The notes below the pieces were generated by a model, which made no database searches, was not told the origin of the DNA, and worked only from the letters and a program-made list of their open reading frames with translations. From Bdellovibrionales bacterium GWA2_49_15 (GTDB lineage: Bacteria; Bdellovibrionota; Bacteriovoracia; Bacteriovoracales; Bacteriovoracaceae), in assembly GCA_001769855.1 (NCBI GenBank), contig MEPP01000001.1, positions 350,982-414,981 on the forward strand: a DNA stretch of 64,000 nucleotides, read 5' to 3'. The position numbers and the translations under genes are program-made. Of the stretch, positions 25,459-35,180 are shown piece by piece; position 1 is the stretch's first letter; each line of letters starts with the position of its first letter.

Positions 25459-27375
25459 CTAGAGCGCCGCGGGAAAATATTCCTGCTTTTCACCGATGAC
25501 ATGCCCCGGGGCCAGTCCTGTTCCCAGCTCATCCACCTTGAAAACATCGGCGGGCAAATTGAGCGACTGGCGCAGCTTATCCATGGTTCCCGGAACAAAG
25601 GGATAGAGCATGATCATGATGTTTTTTAAAATATAAAAGCAGGAAAAAAGGCCGTTGTTGCGCTCCTCTTCAGGAAAGCGATCATCATGGGGCTTGCACT
25701 GAACAAATAAGCTGTTCACCAGGCGAGCGTAATTTTCCACCGCGTACAAAAGGGTGGAGTATTCGGCCCGCTCCATCGAGCGGAGATAGCGTTGAATAAT
25801 CTTGGCGGTTTCGAGTTGCACCTTATCAATCAAGACGCCCTTGGGAACAACTCCGCCGAACTTGGAATGGCAGGCCGAGATGGGTTTCTCAAAGGCCGCA
25901 TTCATGGGTCCGGCCAGGAATCGGTTTCTTTCCTTGAAATTTTCAAAATCAAAATTGGACATTTTTTCCGGCAGACTTAAGAGAGTTACAAAATATCGAA
26001 TCTGATCAGCGCTATATCCTTTTTCATCTAACAGCTGGTCTCCGGTAAAATAATTGCCTTTGGATTTGCTCATCTTTTCCCCATCGACCATGAGATGAAA
26101 GCTGCCAAAAATGTCAGTGAGTTGAAAGTCACCTGCCGCTGGCTGCTGGCCTGGATCTTTTTGCGACCCAACCCAGAATGCCCCTTGCATGAGCACGTAA
26201 AAGTAGACGTTATCCTGGCCTAAAAATTGGAATATTTGGGCCTCGGGATCTTTCCAAAATTCTTCATACTTGGCCGGGTCTAAACCCTTATTCTTCAAGG
26301 CCACTTGGGTGAACGCAATGGGAGCGATGAGGGAATCCGGCCATACATAAAGACTCTTGCCGGCAATTTCCGGACCCCACTCTTCAGGAAGTGGAATCCC
26401 CCAGGTTACGTCTCTGGTAATTGATCTATGCGCCCAACCATCCAGCAATTCACTTTCAATTCCATTGGCCTTCAAGATATCTTGGCCAACCGTTAAATCC
26501 GCTTTATTTTCAAACTGCACTTGAATTTTTTTTCCGGCGGCATATTTGCTCTTGTGCTTGGGAAGACTTGCTTTGATTTCTTTATATTTTGGCTCATGCA
26601 AATTGCTGAAGGCAAGGGAGGGGAGAACCGTATGGATGACCTCGTTAAAGACGGAGGCGCGCCAGCTCTTTTCTTTTCCTTGAATCCAAACTCGCAGCGT
26701 TTCGGAAACCTTCCACATATCAAGAAACCAATGCACGGTATCTTTTAAAACCGGAGTCGCATCACTGATGGCACTACGAGGATTGAGCAGTTCGGTTGGC
26801 AGGTACTGCGTACCGCATTTATCGCATTCGTTGCTATAAGCATTTTCATTATCACATTTGAGGTTTGGGCATTTCCCTTGAACAAAGCGATCCTGCAGAA
26901 AACGCCCTACTTTAGGATCAAACCACTGCTGGCTGATTCGTTTGTTTAAAAGTCCGTTGTTGTTGAGCTTGCGTAAAAAATCTTGCGCCATCTGCTTATG
27001 AATAGGGAAACACTCCGGCCGTGAGGTCCCAGAATAGACATCGAGGCTGATATTATATCGTTTCAAAGTTTCATATTGCTTCTGATGAATTTCATCAATA
27101 AATTCACGCGTCGTCTTTCCCGCTTTCAAGGCCGCAAGCTCGCTGGTCGATCCGTGGTCATCGCTCCCGCTGACAAACAAAACATTTTCGGCCCCGATTA
27201 ACATCCGCATGTAGCGAGCATAGACATCAGGCGGAATGTTCGCACCGGCCAAATGCCCGAGGTGGATCGGCCCGTTGGCATAGGTCATGGCGGCGGTAAT
27301 AACGGCCTTTTTTGGTCGATGGGCGCGCTTTTTGATGGCCTCGATATCGGTAAAACTTTCTGGACTCGGCTTCAT
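25459..27375 (-). CDS. metG: Methionyl-tRNA synthetase
   Basis: A 638-residue class I synthetase that charges tRNA-Met. It shows HLGH (HIGH motif) near residue 39, KMSKS in GEKMSKSKGNY, and one zinc knuckle (CPNLKC...CDKC) typical of the MetG1 type. An anticodon-binding helical domain ends the protein. There is no C-terminal EMAP/Trbp111 dimerisation domain. An unusual lysine-rich insertion (around 270-310, including LPKHKSKYAAGKKIQVQF) lies before WAHRSITRDVTWGIPLP. ATG 27375 follows GGGGAT. It is divergent from the dipeptide transporter. Confidence 0.95.
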   Translation of the reverse strand: MKPSPESFTDIEAIKKRAHRPKKAVITAAMTYANGPIHLGHLAGANIPPDVYARYMRMLIGAENVLFVSGSDDHGSTSELAALKAGKTTREFIDEIHQKQYETLKRYNISLDVYSGTSRPECFPIHKQMAQDFLRKLNNNGLLNKRISQQWFDPKVGRFLQDRFVQGKCPNLKCDNENAYSNECDKCGTQYLPTELLNPRSAISDATPVLKDTVHWFLDMWKVSETLRVWIQGKEKSWRASVFNEVIHTVLPSLAFSNLHEPKYKEIKASLPKHKSKYAAGKKIQVQFENKADLTVGQDILKANGIESELLDGWAHRSITRDVTWGIPLPEEWGPEIAGKSLYVWPDSLIAPIAFTQVALKNKGLDPAKYEEFWKDPEAQIFQFLGQDNVYFYVLMQGAFWVGSQKDPGQQPAAGDFQLTDIFGSFHLMVDGEKMSKSKGNYFTGDQLLDEKGYSADQIRYFVTLLSLPEKMSNFDFENFKERNRFLAGPMNAAFEKPISACHSKFGGVVPKGVLIDKVQLETAKIIQRYLRSMERAEYSTLLYAVENYARLVNSLFVQCKPHDDRFPEEERNNGLFSCFYILKNIMIMLYPFVPGTMDKLRQSLNLPADVFKVDELGTGLAPGHVIGEKQEYFPAAL

Positions 27376-27484
27376 TATTTTTATCCCCTACTTCTTGACT
27401 ACAACTTTGCCATAGATGAATTGTACGGCCTATGCTACGCTTTGCCTGCTCAAATCCTAAAATCTTCCAGCAAGGATGTCTTCT

Positions 27485-29074
27485 ATGAAGTTATGGCAAA
27501 TCCTCTTTCCGCTCTGTCTTATTTTAACCTTTTTATCCCATGCTCAGGCCAGCACTTTTGTCTATTGCTCAGAGGGAAGTCCGACTTCTTTTAATCCCCA
27601 GATCACCACCGACGGGACCTCCAATAATGCGGCAGGACATACAATTTATAATCGACTGGTGGAGTTCAAGTATGGCACCACCGAAGCTGTTCCCGGTTTG
27701 GCCGAGAGTTGGACCGTGAGCCCCGATGGAAAAACCTATACCTTCAAACTTCGCAAAGGAGTTAAATTCGGAGGCACTAAATATTTTACCCCAACGCGCG
27801 AATTTAACGCCGAGGACGTCATCTTCTCGGTGGATCGACAAAGAGACCTCTCTCACCCCTATCACGCTGTGAACGGTGGGAATTATGAGTTCTTCAAGGC
27901 CATGGAAGTGGACTCCCTGATCAGCACGGTCAAAAAGATCGATAGCTATACGGTTGAGTTCAAATTAAATAAGCCGGAATCGCCCTTCATCACCAATATG
28001 GCCATGAGCTTTATGAGCATCTTATCCAAGGAGTACGGGGATAAATTGATCAAGGAAAATAAAAAAGAGGATATTGATAATTTCCCCATCGGCACCGGAC
28101 CTTTTGTCTTTCGCTCTTACGAAAAAGATACGCTGATCCGTTTCGAGGCCAACCCCACCTACTGGCAGGGGGCCCCCAAAATTGACAAGCTGGTCTTCGC
28201 CATCACTCCCGACGCCAATGTTCGTTATCAAAAACTTAAAACCGGCGAATGCCATCTCATTATCGAACCTGCTCCCGCCGATATTAATAGCATGAAGCAA
28301 GATAGCAAACTCAAAGTCATGGAAGCGGCAGGACTCAATGTGGGTTACCTGGCCTTCAACGTAAAGAAAAAACCCTTTGAAAATTTGGATGTCAGACGCG
28401 CCATCTATCATGCTCTCAATCGCGCCAGCTACATCAACGCCATCTATATGGGGAACGCCATCCTGGCAAAAAACCCTCTTCCCCCCACCATCTGGAGTTA
28501 TAACGACCAAACCGAGGATTATCCCTTCAACCTGGAAAAGGCCAAGGCCCTCCTGGCCAAAGCTGGTTTCCCCAATGGCTTCGCCGCTGAGTTATGGACC
28601 CTCCCTGTCACCCGCCCCTATAACCCCAATGGAAAGAAAATGGGGGAGATGATGCAGGCCGACCTGGCAAAAATTGGAATCAAAATCACCCTGGTCACCT
28701 ACGATTGGCCGACCTACCTGGCCAAAAGTCGAAATGGAGAACACCAGATGATTCAGCTGGGCTGGACCGGGGACAATGGAGACCCAGATAACTTTCTAAA
28801 TGTTCTTCTGGGATGCAGTGGCATGACCGCCGGCTCAAACGTGGCCCAGTGGTGCCAAAAAGATTTCAACGCCAAAGTGGTCAAGGCAAAATCAATTTCT
28901 GATGTGAAGGCCAGAACCAAACTGTACAAAGAAGCACAGGAAATTTTTCACGATCGTGCCCCTTGGGTACCCGTGGCCCATGCCATGATTTACCGGGCCA
29001 TGGCCAAATCCGTCCAAGGCTATAAAATTGATCCGCTAGGTGGAGATATTTTTCGTGAAGTTTACTTTGAGTAG
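27485..29074 (+). CDS. dppA: Dipeptide/oligopeptide-binding protein (SBP family 5)
   Basis: A 529-residue periplasmic solute-binding protein with a signal peptide (MKLWQILFPLCLILTFLSHAQA). Family 5 landmarks include FVYCSEGSPTSFNPQ, a ligand-cleft region (PGLAESWTVSPDGKTYTFKLRKGVKF) and GTGPFVFRSYEKD. The C-terminal half (TWLAKSRNGEHQ-like region, LGWTGDNGDPDNFL) closely resembles DppA. It captures peptides for the ABC importer encoded immediately downstream. ATG 27485 has AAGGA upstream, so the in-frame ATG at 27476 is less likely. In a predator or scavenger this would import prey-derived peptides (inference). Confidence 0.93.
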   Translation: MKLWQILFPLCLILTFLSHAQASTFVYCSEGSPTSFNPQITTDGTSNNAAGHTIYNRLVEFKYGTTEAVPGLAESWTVSPDGKTYTFKLRKGVKFGGTKYFTPTREFNAEDVIFSVDRQRDLSHPYHAVNGGNYEFFKAMEVDSLISTVKKIDSYTVEFKLNKPESPFITNMAMSFMSILSKEYGDKLIKENKKEDIDNFPIGTGPFVFRSYEKDTLIRFEANPTYWQGAPKIDKLVFAITPDANVRYQKLKTGECHLIIEPAPADINSMKQDSKLKVMEAAGLNVGYLAFNVKKKPFENLDVRRAIYHALNRASYINAIYMGNAILAKNPLPPTIWSYNDQTEDYPFNLEKAKALLAKAGFPNGFAAELWTLPVTRPYNPNGKKMGEMMQADLAKIGIKITLVTYDWPTYLAKSRNGEHQMIQLGWTGDNGDPDNFLNVLLGCSGMTAGSNVAQWCQKDFNAKVVKAKSISDVKARTKLYKEAQEIFHDRAPWVPVAHAMIYRAMAKSVQGYKIDPLGGDIFREVYFE

Positions 29075-29083
29075 CTTGGGCTT

Positions 29084-30094
29084 ATGTTAAAGGCCGTCTT
29101 AAAAAAAATTTTAAATCTCATTCCCACTCTCTTAGGCGTGTCGGTTCTGGCATTTTTACTTATACGACTGGTGCCAGGCGATCCGGTCATGCTCCTCCTG
29201 GGAGAGCGTGGTGCCGATCCTCAGATGTATGCGGAGATGAAACGCAACATGGGCCTGGATCGCCCCATGATCGAGCAATATTTCAGCTTTCTTGGCAATA
29301 TCTTCAAAGGTGATTTCGGACACTCCATCGTGTCCAAGCGACCGGTCCTGACAGAGTTCTTTGATCGCTTTCCCGCCACCTTGGAGCTGGGGATGATGGC
29401 CATGGCCTTTGCCATCACCCTGGGCATTCCCTTCGGGATTATCGCCGCCATCAAGCGCAATTCTTTTTTTGATTTTACCCTCATGGGGGCCGGCCTGGTG
29501 GGATATTCCATGCCCATCTTTTGGTGGGGCCTCATGCTGATCATCGTCTTCTCCGTCAAATTGGGTTGGACGCCGGTGAGCGGGCGCATCGATGTCCTCT
29601 ATGAGATCGATAAGGTCACCGGACTTCTGCTGATCGACTCATGGATGTCTCCGGATGGCGGATTCGCGGCGTTTAAAAGCGCCCTCTCGCATTTGCTCCT
29701 GCCTGCGCTGGCCATGGGAACAATTCCGCTGGCGGTGGTGGCACGAATGACTCGGTCGAGCATGCTGGAGGTGTTGGGAGAGGATTACATTCGCACCGCC
29801 CGGGCCAAAGGCCTGCCATTCACCCGCGTGGTGATTGTCCATGCTCTTCGCAACGCCATGGTTCCCATCATCACCATTTTAGGACTCTTGTTTGGAAGTA
29901 TTATTACCGGGGCGATTTTGACCGAGATGATTTTTTCCTGGCCGGGAATTGGAAAGTGGATCGTCTTCAGTATCAACGCCCGCGATTACCCCGTCATCCA
30001 GGGAGGCGTCGTGATGATTGCATCCTTGGTTATTTTGACCAATACAATTGTGGATATCCTCTACCTGTGGGCCAACCCACGCATGAGGCATTAG
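29084..30094 (+). CDS. dppB: Dipeptide ABC transporter permease
   Basis: A 336-residue inner-membrane permease with an N-terminal TM helix (SVLAFLLIRLVPGDP, the typical DppB opening), a periplasmic loop, and five further helices. The cytoplasmic EAA loop that docks the ATPases is visible (EVLGEDYIRTARAKGLPFTRV). It partners the second permease that begins at the next base after its stop. It starts ten bases after the binding-protein gene, so it belongs to the dppABCDF operon. Confidence 0.95.
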   Translation: MLKAVLKKILNLIPTLLGVSVLAFLLIRLVPGDPVMLLLGERGADPQMYAEMKRNMGLDRPMIEQYFSFLGNIFKGDFGHSIVSKRPVLTEFFDRFPATLELGMMAMAFAITLGIPFGIIAAIKRNSFFDFTLMGAGLVGYSMPIFWWGLMLIIVFSVKLGWTPVSGRIDVLYEIDKVTGLLLIDSWMSPDGGFAAFKSALSHLLLPALAMGTIPLAVVARMTRSSMLEVLGEDYIRTARAKGLPFTRVVIVHALRNAMVPIITILGLLFGSIITGAILTEMIFSWPGIGKWIVFSINARDYPVIQGGVVMIASLVILTNTIVDILYLWANPRMRH

Positions 30095-30985
30095 ATGGAA
30101 GCGGCACAACCAAAAGAGCTCACGCCCCAAACTCCCTGGCAGGAATTTCGCCAGAGCTTCGCCCAAAATAAGGGGGCCGTGATCGGCTTAGTGGTCCTGA
30201 TATTTTTCCTTGCCGTCGGCATCACCTCGCCGTTTTTAGCACCTTATAATCCGGCCCAGCTTTTTGATGGGGCCTACCGTTTACCTCCCGCCTTTGTCAC
30301 CGGCGGCAGCACCAAATTTCTTCTGGGAACCGACGACGTGGGGAGAGATATCCTTTCACGCCTGATCCATGGAACCGCGCTTTCTCTGGGAGTGGGTCTC
30401 ATGATTGTGGTGGTGAGTCTGTTCTCCGGCACAATCTTAGGACTGCTGGCAGGTTATTTTGAAAAAAGCGTCGATCGCGCCATCATGCGCCTGACAGATA
30501 TTATCATGGCCCTTCCCTCCACTCTTTTGGCCATCGTGGTGGCGGCAATCCTGGGCCCCGGTCTGGTGAACGCCGTCTGGGCCGTGAGTATCGTGGCCAT
30601 CCCCAACTACATTCGTCTGGTCCGGGCCCTGGTCATGGCAGAAAAAAAGCGCGCCTATGTGATGGCGGCCCAGGCCTACGGGGCCGGGCATATCCGAATT
30701 ATGGTGGGAGAAATTCTTCCCAACTGTATGGCCCCGATTATCGTGCAGGCGACTCTGGGGCTCAGTGAAGGCATTCTGAACGCGGCGGCCTTGGGCTTCC
30801 TGGGCCTAGGGGCGCAGCCCCCCACCCCGGAATGGGGAACCATGTTGGCCGATGCCCGGCCTTTTTTAGAAAGTTCTCCCTGGATGGTCACCTTTCCCGG
30901 TCTGTGCATTTTACTGGTGGTCTTGGCCCTCAACTTGGTGGGAGACGGTCTGCGCGACGCCCTCGACCCGAGGTTAAAAAAATAA
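30095..30985 (+). CDS. dppC: Dipeptide ABC transporter permease
   Basis: A 296-residue permease with the cytoplasmic OppC-type N-terminus (TPWQEFRQSFAQNKGAVIGL), an extracytoplasmic segment containing LGTDDVGRDILSRLIHG, and an EAA loop (RAYVMAAQAYGAGHIRIMV-like). It ends with VGDGLRDALDPRLKK, the standard family terminus. It forms the membrane channel with the DppB-like protein. The genes follow without a gap, and the stop shares a base with the next start (TAATG). Confidence 0.95.
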   Translation: MEAAQPKELTPQTPWQEFRQSFAQNKGAVIGLVVLIFFLAVGITSPFLAPYNPAQLFDGAYRLPPAFVTGGSTKFLLGTDDVGRDILSRLIHGTALSLGVGLMIVVVSLFSGTILGLLAGYFEKSVDRAIMRLTDIIMALPSTLLAIVVAAILGPGLVNAVWAVSIVAIPNYIRLVRALVMAEKKRAYVMAAQAYGAGHIRIMVGEILPNCMAPIIVQATLGLSEGILNAAALGFLGLGAQPPTPEWGTMLADARPFLESSPWMVTFPGLCILLVVLALNLVGDGLRDALDPRLKK

Positions 30986-31962
30986 TGTTATTAGATGTCC
31001 AAAATCTCACCATTACCTTCAACACAAAAAATGGTCTGCTCACGGCAGTACGGGATCTCTCTTTCCAAATGGAGACGGGAGAAACCTTGGGCGTGGTGGG
31101 GGAATCTGGCTGCGGAAAATCCATTACCAACCTGGCCATCATGGGACTGTTGCCTTCCCAGGCAATTGTTTCGGCCACGCGTTTAAGTCTGGAAGGAAAA
31201 GATCTTCTGAGCTTGAGCGAGCGGGAGTGGCAACGCCTGCGCGGCAAAGATATTGCCATGATCTTTCAAGACCCCATGTCGGCCCTCAATCCCTGCTACT
31301 CTGTGGGCGACCAGCTGGTGGAAACGCTTCTGGTCCATCGGGACATGAGCAAAAAAGATGCCCGACTGGAATCTTTAAATTTGATGGAGCAGGTCGGAAT
31401 TCCGGCCCCGGGTGAACGTCTCAAGGCCTATCCCCACGAGCTGTCGGGTGGCATGGCCCAGAGAGTGATGATCGCCATGGCGATCAGTTCCAATCCCAAG
31501 CTCCTCATCGCCGATGAACCGACCACCGCCCTTGACGTCACCATCCAAGATCAGATTTTGCGCCTTTTAAAAGACATTCAGGAAAAGCGTCAGATGTCAC
31601 TGATGCTGGTGACTCACGATCTCGGTGTGGTGGCCCAAAATACTGACCGCATCCAGGTCATGTATGCCGGCGAATTGGTGGAGGCGGGACTTACCCGGGA
31701 CGTGATCCATCATTCGACACACCCTTACACGGCCGGTCTCCTGGCAGGACATCCCGACGCACGCCAGTCGGCGGATAAAACCCACAAGGCGCGCCTGCCT
31801 TCCATTCAAGGCATGGTTCCCAATCTGCGCCAGCGTCCGCAAGGGTGCCAGTTTCATCCTCGCTGTGCTTATGCTCAAGACAAGTGCCGCTTGGAGGCGC
31901 CCAAACTCACAGGGCAGGTGAGCTGTCATTACCCATTACCAGGCAGTTCTAAGATATGTTGA
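30985..31962 (+). CDS. dppD: Dipeptide ABC transporter ATPase
   Basis: A 325-residue ATP-binding subunit with Walker [10 protein letters not shown]-loop ([11 protein letters not shown]), signature LSGGMAQRV, Walker [13 protein letters not shown] and H-loop THDLGV. The C-terminal oligopeptide-transporter extension carries three to four Cys ([16 protein letters not shown] and VSCHYP), which in this family often bind an iron-sulphur cluster. ATG 30985 overlaps the dppC stop by one base. An open frame continues upstream but lies inside dppC. Confidence 0.95.
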   Translation: MLLDVQNLTITFNTKNGLLTAVRDLSFQMETGETLGVVGESGCGKSITNLAIMGLLPSQAIVSATRLSLEGKDLLSLSEREWQRLRGKDIAMIFQDPMSALNPCYSVGDQLVETLLVHRDMSKKDARLESLNLMEQVGIPAPGERLKAYPHELSGGMAQRVMIAMAISSNPKLLIADEPTTALDVTIQDQILRLLKDIQEKRQMSLMLVTHDLGVVAQNTDRIQVMYAGELVEAGLTRDVIHHSTHPYTAGLLAGHPDARQSADKTHKARLPSIQGMVPNLRQRPQGCQFHPRCAYAQDKCRLEAPKLTGQVSCHYPLPGSSKIC

Positions 31963-32909
31963 AAGTTCAAGATTTAAAAAAATACTATCTCGTGAAAAAA
32001 TGGCCTGATGAGGCCAAAACCATTCGCGCCCTGGATGGAGTCTCCTTTCATTTACCAGTGGGCAAAACGCTCGGGGTTGTGGGGGAATCCGGTTGCGGCA
32101 AAAGCACGCTGGCGCGCACGCTCCTGCACCTTGAAACTCCCACCAGCGGTGCGATTCTTTGGGAAAACCAATCCATCGCCGAGATTGGTGAAAATAATTA
32201 CCGAAAAAATATTCAGATGATTTTTCAGGACCCTTACAACTCGCTCAATCCCCGAAAGCGCGCCATCGATATCGTCTGCGCCCCACTGCAGGTGAACACT
32301 AATTTATCCAAACAGGAAATCGTCGATCGGGCGCTGGAACTTCTCCTCAAGGTCGGCATCGCCCCCTCTGAGGCCTATAAGTACCCTCACATGTACTCAG
32401 GGGGACAAAGGCAAAGACTGGGCATTGCGCGGGCGCTGATTTTGGGCCCCAAGGCGGTCATCTGTGACGAGCCTGTTTCCGCCTTGGATGTTTCCATTCA
32501 GGCGCAGGTGTTAAATCTGCTTTTGGATTTGCAGGAAACCCTCGGTCTTTCTTATATTTTTATTTCCCATGATCTGGGCGTGGTAAGTCACGTCTCGGAT
32601 GACATTATGGTGATGTACCTTGGCAAGGCGGTGGAACAAGGTCCCAAGGAAGAGCTGATGCGTGCGCCGATGCACCCCTATACTCGCGCCCTCTGGGCCT
32701 CCTCACCTTCCATGGATCGACCCAAGGCCAAAGAGGCATTGGCGCTCGGGGAGCTGCCTTCGCCCATGAATCCCCCCAGTGGCTGTAGCTACCACAAGCG
32801 TTGCCCTTATGCTGAACCAATGTGTCGTGAAAAGGCACCGGAACTTTTGCCACATGGAAAAACCCTTGTGGCCTGTCACTTTACGGACAAGCTCAAACAA
32901 AATTTTTAA
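31956..32909 (+). CDS. dppF: Dipeptide ABC transporter ATPase
   Basis: A 317-residue second ATPase with Walker [25 protein letters not shown] after the Q-loop, signature YSGGQRQRL, Walker B AVICDEPVSALDVS and switch His in SHDLGV. The C-terminal Cys-containing extension (SGCSYHKRCPYAEPMC) matches the OppF/DppF group. It overlaps the preceding ATPase gene by seven bases and ends the dpp operon, one base short of a convergent gene. Confidence 0.95.
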   Translation: MLKVQDLKKYYLVKKWPDEAKTIRALDGVSFHLPVGKTLGVVGESGCGKSTLARTLLHLETPTSGAILWENQSIAEIGENNYRKNIQMIFQDPYNSLNPRKRAIDIVCAPLQVNTNLSKQEIVDRALELLLKVGIAPSEAYKYPHMYSGGQRQRLGIARALILGPKAVICDEPVSALDVSIQAQVLNLLLDLQETLGLSYIFISHDLGVVSHVSDDIMVMYLGKAVEQGPKEELMRAPMHPYTRALWASSPSMDRPKAKEALALGELPSPMNPPSGCSYHKRCPYAEPMCREKAPELLPHGKTLVACHFTDKLKQNF

Positions 32910-32910
32910 G

Positions 32911-33855
32911 CTAGGCCGCGGCGGGCACCAGAATGGGGGCGGCGCTACCGGCACTCAGTTCGATACAAACCTTGCTGATCTCATGAAAATATTTTTCCAG
33001 TAACGGCTTAAACACTTCCTCGACGGATTCCATGCTGCCGCCCCTACCGATGGGATGCATATCTTTGTATCTCACAAAGAGGAAGATTTCATTGCTGGGA
33101 CCGTGCTGAGGGCCTGATACCCCGGACCTGAAAAATTTGTAGTTATGAACACAAAAGTTCAAATTCTCCGCGCTTTTGGTTCTTAAACCATGAACCTCTT
33201 TTAAATCTTGGATATTAATTTGGAAAGAGGCCAATCTTTCCTCCACCAGCTTGCTGTAGATAATGGGGGAATTCCATCTAAAGAGGCAACCTGACGACAT
33301 CATTTGCACCAGTGTGAGCGGAAAAGCATCAATGTCGGCACCCTGAAAGTAGACAACCCCCTGTAGGTTGGCGCGAAGCCTGAAATGGCGCAGAGGCATA
33401 TTTTTAGTGAGAATCTTCTTGCTAACAAAATCCTTGAACACCTTTTTGTCCTGCCAGCGATGAGACATAAGCGGCAGGTAAGGACCGGCCTCACCCACAG
33501 TGGAGATCAGCACATCTTTGCCCGCGTCCAGGGCATGACGAAAAGGCATCTCCAAAAAATTATCGTAGGTATCGTAGAGGTTGCTATGCAAGGTGGACAT
33601 GGGGCCTCTCAGCCAGGTCGGAATCTCTTTTAATTTTTTCAAATTGTGATCGAGCCAGCTTAGGCGAGCGCGGCCTCGCTCTGAATTCATTACCTCGGCG
33701 CGCTCCAGGAGACAGGTGGTTTGACAGTCGGCCCAATGAAAGGAAAGTAGGCCCAGATCATCCAGCTTAAGCACCTCGTGGAAGGCGGACCCCTTGAGAT
33801 AGGAGTTGAGATCGATAAGATGGTTATAGTAATTGTCCACATCTTTTGTGCTCAT
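32911..33855 (-). CDS. Cytoplasmic protein of unknown function, 314 aa
   Basis: A 314-residue soluble protein without a signal peptide or membrane helix. An early Cys-containing patch (HWADCQTTCLLERAEV) is followed by mixed alpha/beta sequence (GKDVLISTVGEAGPYLPLM, HFRLRANLQGVVYFQG). The last two can be read as beta-strands of a small barrel; a PilZ-like fold is possible but the RxxxR motif is not clear. ATG 33855 was chosen because GAGGT lies just upstream; the frame stays open to 33924. It converges on dppF and is divergent from the HD-GYP-like gene. The function is unknown. Confidence 0.6.
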   Translation of the reverse strand: MSTKDVDNYYNHLIDLNSYLKGSAFHEVLKLDDLGLLSFHWADCQTTCLLERAEVMNSERGRARLSWLDHNLKKLKEIPTWLRGPMSTLHSNLYDTYDNFLEMPFRHALDAGKDVLISTVGEAGPYLPLMSHRWQDKKVFKDFVSKKILTKNMPLRHFRLRANLQGVVYFQGADIDAFPLTLVQMMSSGCLFRWNSPIIYSKLVEERLASFQINIQDLKEVHGLRTKSAENLNFCVHNYKFFRSGVSGPQHGPSNEIFLFVRYKDMHPIGRGGSMESVEEVFKPLLEKYFHEISKVCIELSAGSAAPILVPAAA

Positions 33856-33995
33856 GCTTGACCTCATTTTTTTTCGTGAATCAGAGCTGGTAAGGACTCT
33901 TGATCGATTCTGACCATTATACAAATTGTCCGAGATAAATGCTTGGATGTTTCCGGTTGTAGAAGATACAGATAATTGGACACTCTCAGGTGCCC

Positions 33996-34057
33996 AGAAA
34001 ACTGGCCGAAAAAAAAGAGGGCCTCAAAAATATAACCTACAAATCTGGGCAGTTTCT
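33996..34057. other. Imperfect inverted repeat in a 266-base intergenic region
   Basis: AGAAAACTGGCC at 33996-34007 and GGGCAGTTTCT at 34047-34057 are near reverse complements, and a smaller GAGG-CCTC hairpin lies between them. It sits between two divergent genes (33855 and 34122). It could be an operator or a folded leader. Apart from this and the -10 box at 34110 I see nothing in the 33856-34121 gap. Confidence 0.35.
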
Positions 34058-34109
34058 CGGCCGTCTAGTCTAACTAACGATAATATTTAGGTAATGACCA
34101 ATTGTTCAT

Positions 34110-34115
34110 TATAAT
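34110..34115 (+). promoter_or_regulatory. Consensus -10 box six bases before a start codon
   Basis: TATAAT at 34110-34115 is a perfect sigma-70 -10 element, but the -35 position is weak (TTAGGT). Its end lies six bases before ATG 34122, so the transcript would start at the ATG. No convincing Shine-Dalgarno is present, as with lexA. Confidence 0.5.
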
Positions 34116-34121
34116 AGGTCT

Positions 34122-35180
34122 ATGAACAAAGAAAATGAAACCAAGACCTCCTCATCGCTCTTGCCGGGGGCGTACAGGGCGCTTGAGCTCAACAGCTTTG
34201 TTCTTGATTATAAGCAGATCTTCTTACGGGAGGTGCTGAATGTGGAGGAACCCCCCTGTGATCTCTACATTCTGCGCGAAGGATTACCCTATCGCCTGCA
34301 TGAAAAAAATATCGTCCTCAATAATCAAACCATGCGCGATTGGGTCGAAGCGGGAATTACAAAAATATTTATCAAGGCCCGCGAGCATAAAAGTTTAATT
34401 GCCAAGCAGAATGACAATTTACGAACCAATACCCGCTCGCTTTCGGTTGGTGAGCCCTTCGAAAAGGCCCGCCGCCAAACCGCCTTACTCGCCAGCCATC
34501 TTAAATTTTTCTACGAAGACACTTCCAATGACGAATTACTAAGCCTTCTCTACCAAAGCGTCCGATCCTTTGCCCACTTCCTGACCGACCACATGAAAAT
34601 CCATCATATGACCTACAGTGATTTTGCCCGCCAGAGACATCACTATATTCATTCACAGCCCGTCCTTTCTTCGCTCTTTTTAATCGGCGTTTTAAAACAG
34701 GCCAGAATTTTCAGTGATAAGGATATAGAGAATTTATTTGTCACCAGCTTTTTTAAGGACGTTGGAATGTCCTGCATTCCGTTCGAAAAATACGGTCAGA
34801 AAGAATTGGACGTCGCCGATAAACAACTCCTGGTCAATCACGCCCAAAATTCGGTGAGCATCTTACTCAATCGGATTCCCATCAGCTCCAACTGCTTTAA
34901 AATTATTGAAAACCACCACACCTTCAGCACCCTTACCCGTGAGCTCGAGCATTTTACACCGGAGCAACCTCAGCAGCTCATCTCCGGCATAGAAACCACT
35001 CTCATCTCGATTACCGATATTATTGCCGCCATGATCTCTGAACGCCCTTACCGACCGGCCACCAGCCTGTTTCAATCCCTGGACCTCATTCGTGAGCTAA
35101 TTTCCAATCAGCATCCCCAGGAGTTCAAGCTCCTGATCACTTATTTTAAAAATTATTTCACCAAAAGCAAGGCCAACTAA
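34122..35180 (+). CDS. Degenerate HD-GYP-domain protein
   Basis: A 352-residue protein. The N-terminal half (about 20-110) resembles the domain often found ahead of HD-GYP modules (FLREVLNVEEPPCDLYI, WVEAGITKIFI). The C-terminal half aligns with HD-GYP landmarks, but key metal ligands are changed. The canonical HDIGK is KDVGM at 212-216, a His is kept at 240 (LLVNHAQNS), ENHHTF at 263-268 replaces HHExxDGxGYP, and a DxxxA pattern (ITDIIAAMISERPYRPA) is retained. It is therefore probably not a cyclic-di-GMP phosphodiesterase but could bind nucleotide or partners. Its stop overlaps the next start by one base. Confidence 0.75.
   Translation: MNKENETKTSSSLLPGAYRALELNSFVLDYKQIFLREVLNVEEPPCDLYILREGLPYRLHEKNIVLNNQTMRDWVEAGITKIFIKAREHKSLIAKQNDNLRTNTRSLSVGEPFEKARRQTALLASHLKFFYEDTSNDELLSLLYQSVRSFAHFLTDHMKIHHMTYSDFARQRHHYIHSQPVLSSLFLIGVLKQARIFSDKDIENLFVTSFFKDVGMSCIPFEKYGQKELDVADKQLLVNHAQNSVSILLNRIPISSNCFKIIENHHTFSTLTRELEHFTPEQPQQLISGIETTLISITDIIAAMISERPYRPATSLFQSLDLIRELISNQHPQEFKLLITYFKNYFTKSKAN

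Noticed and set aside
30832..30984. Upstream extension of dppD
   Set aside because: It lies inside dppC; the family-typical start and the TAATG junction place the ATG at 30985.
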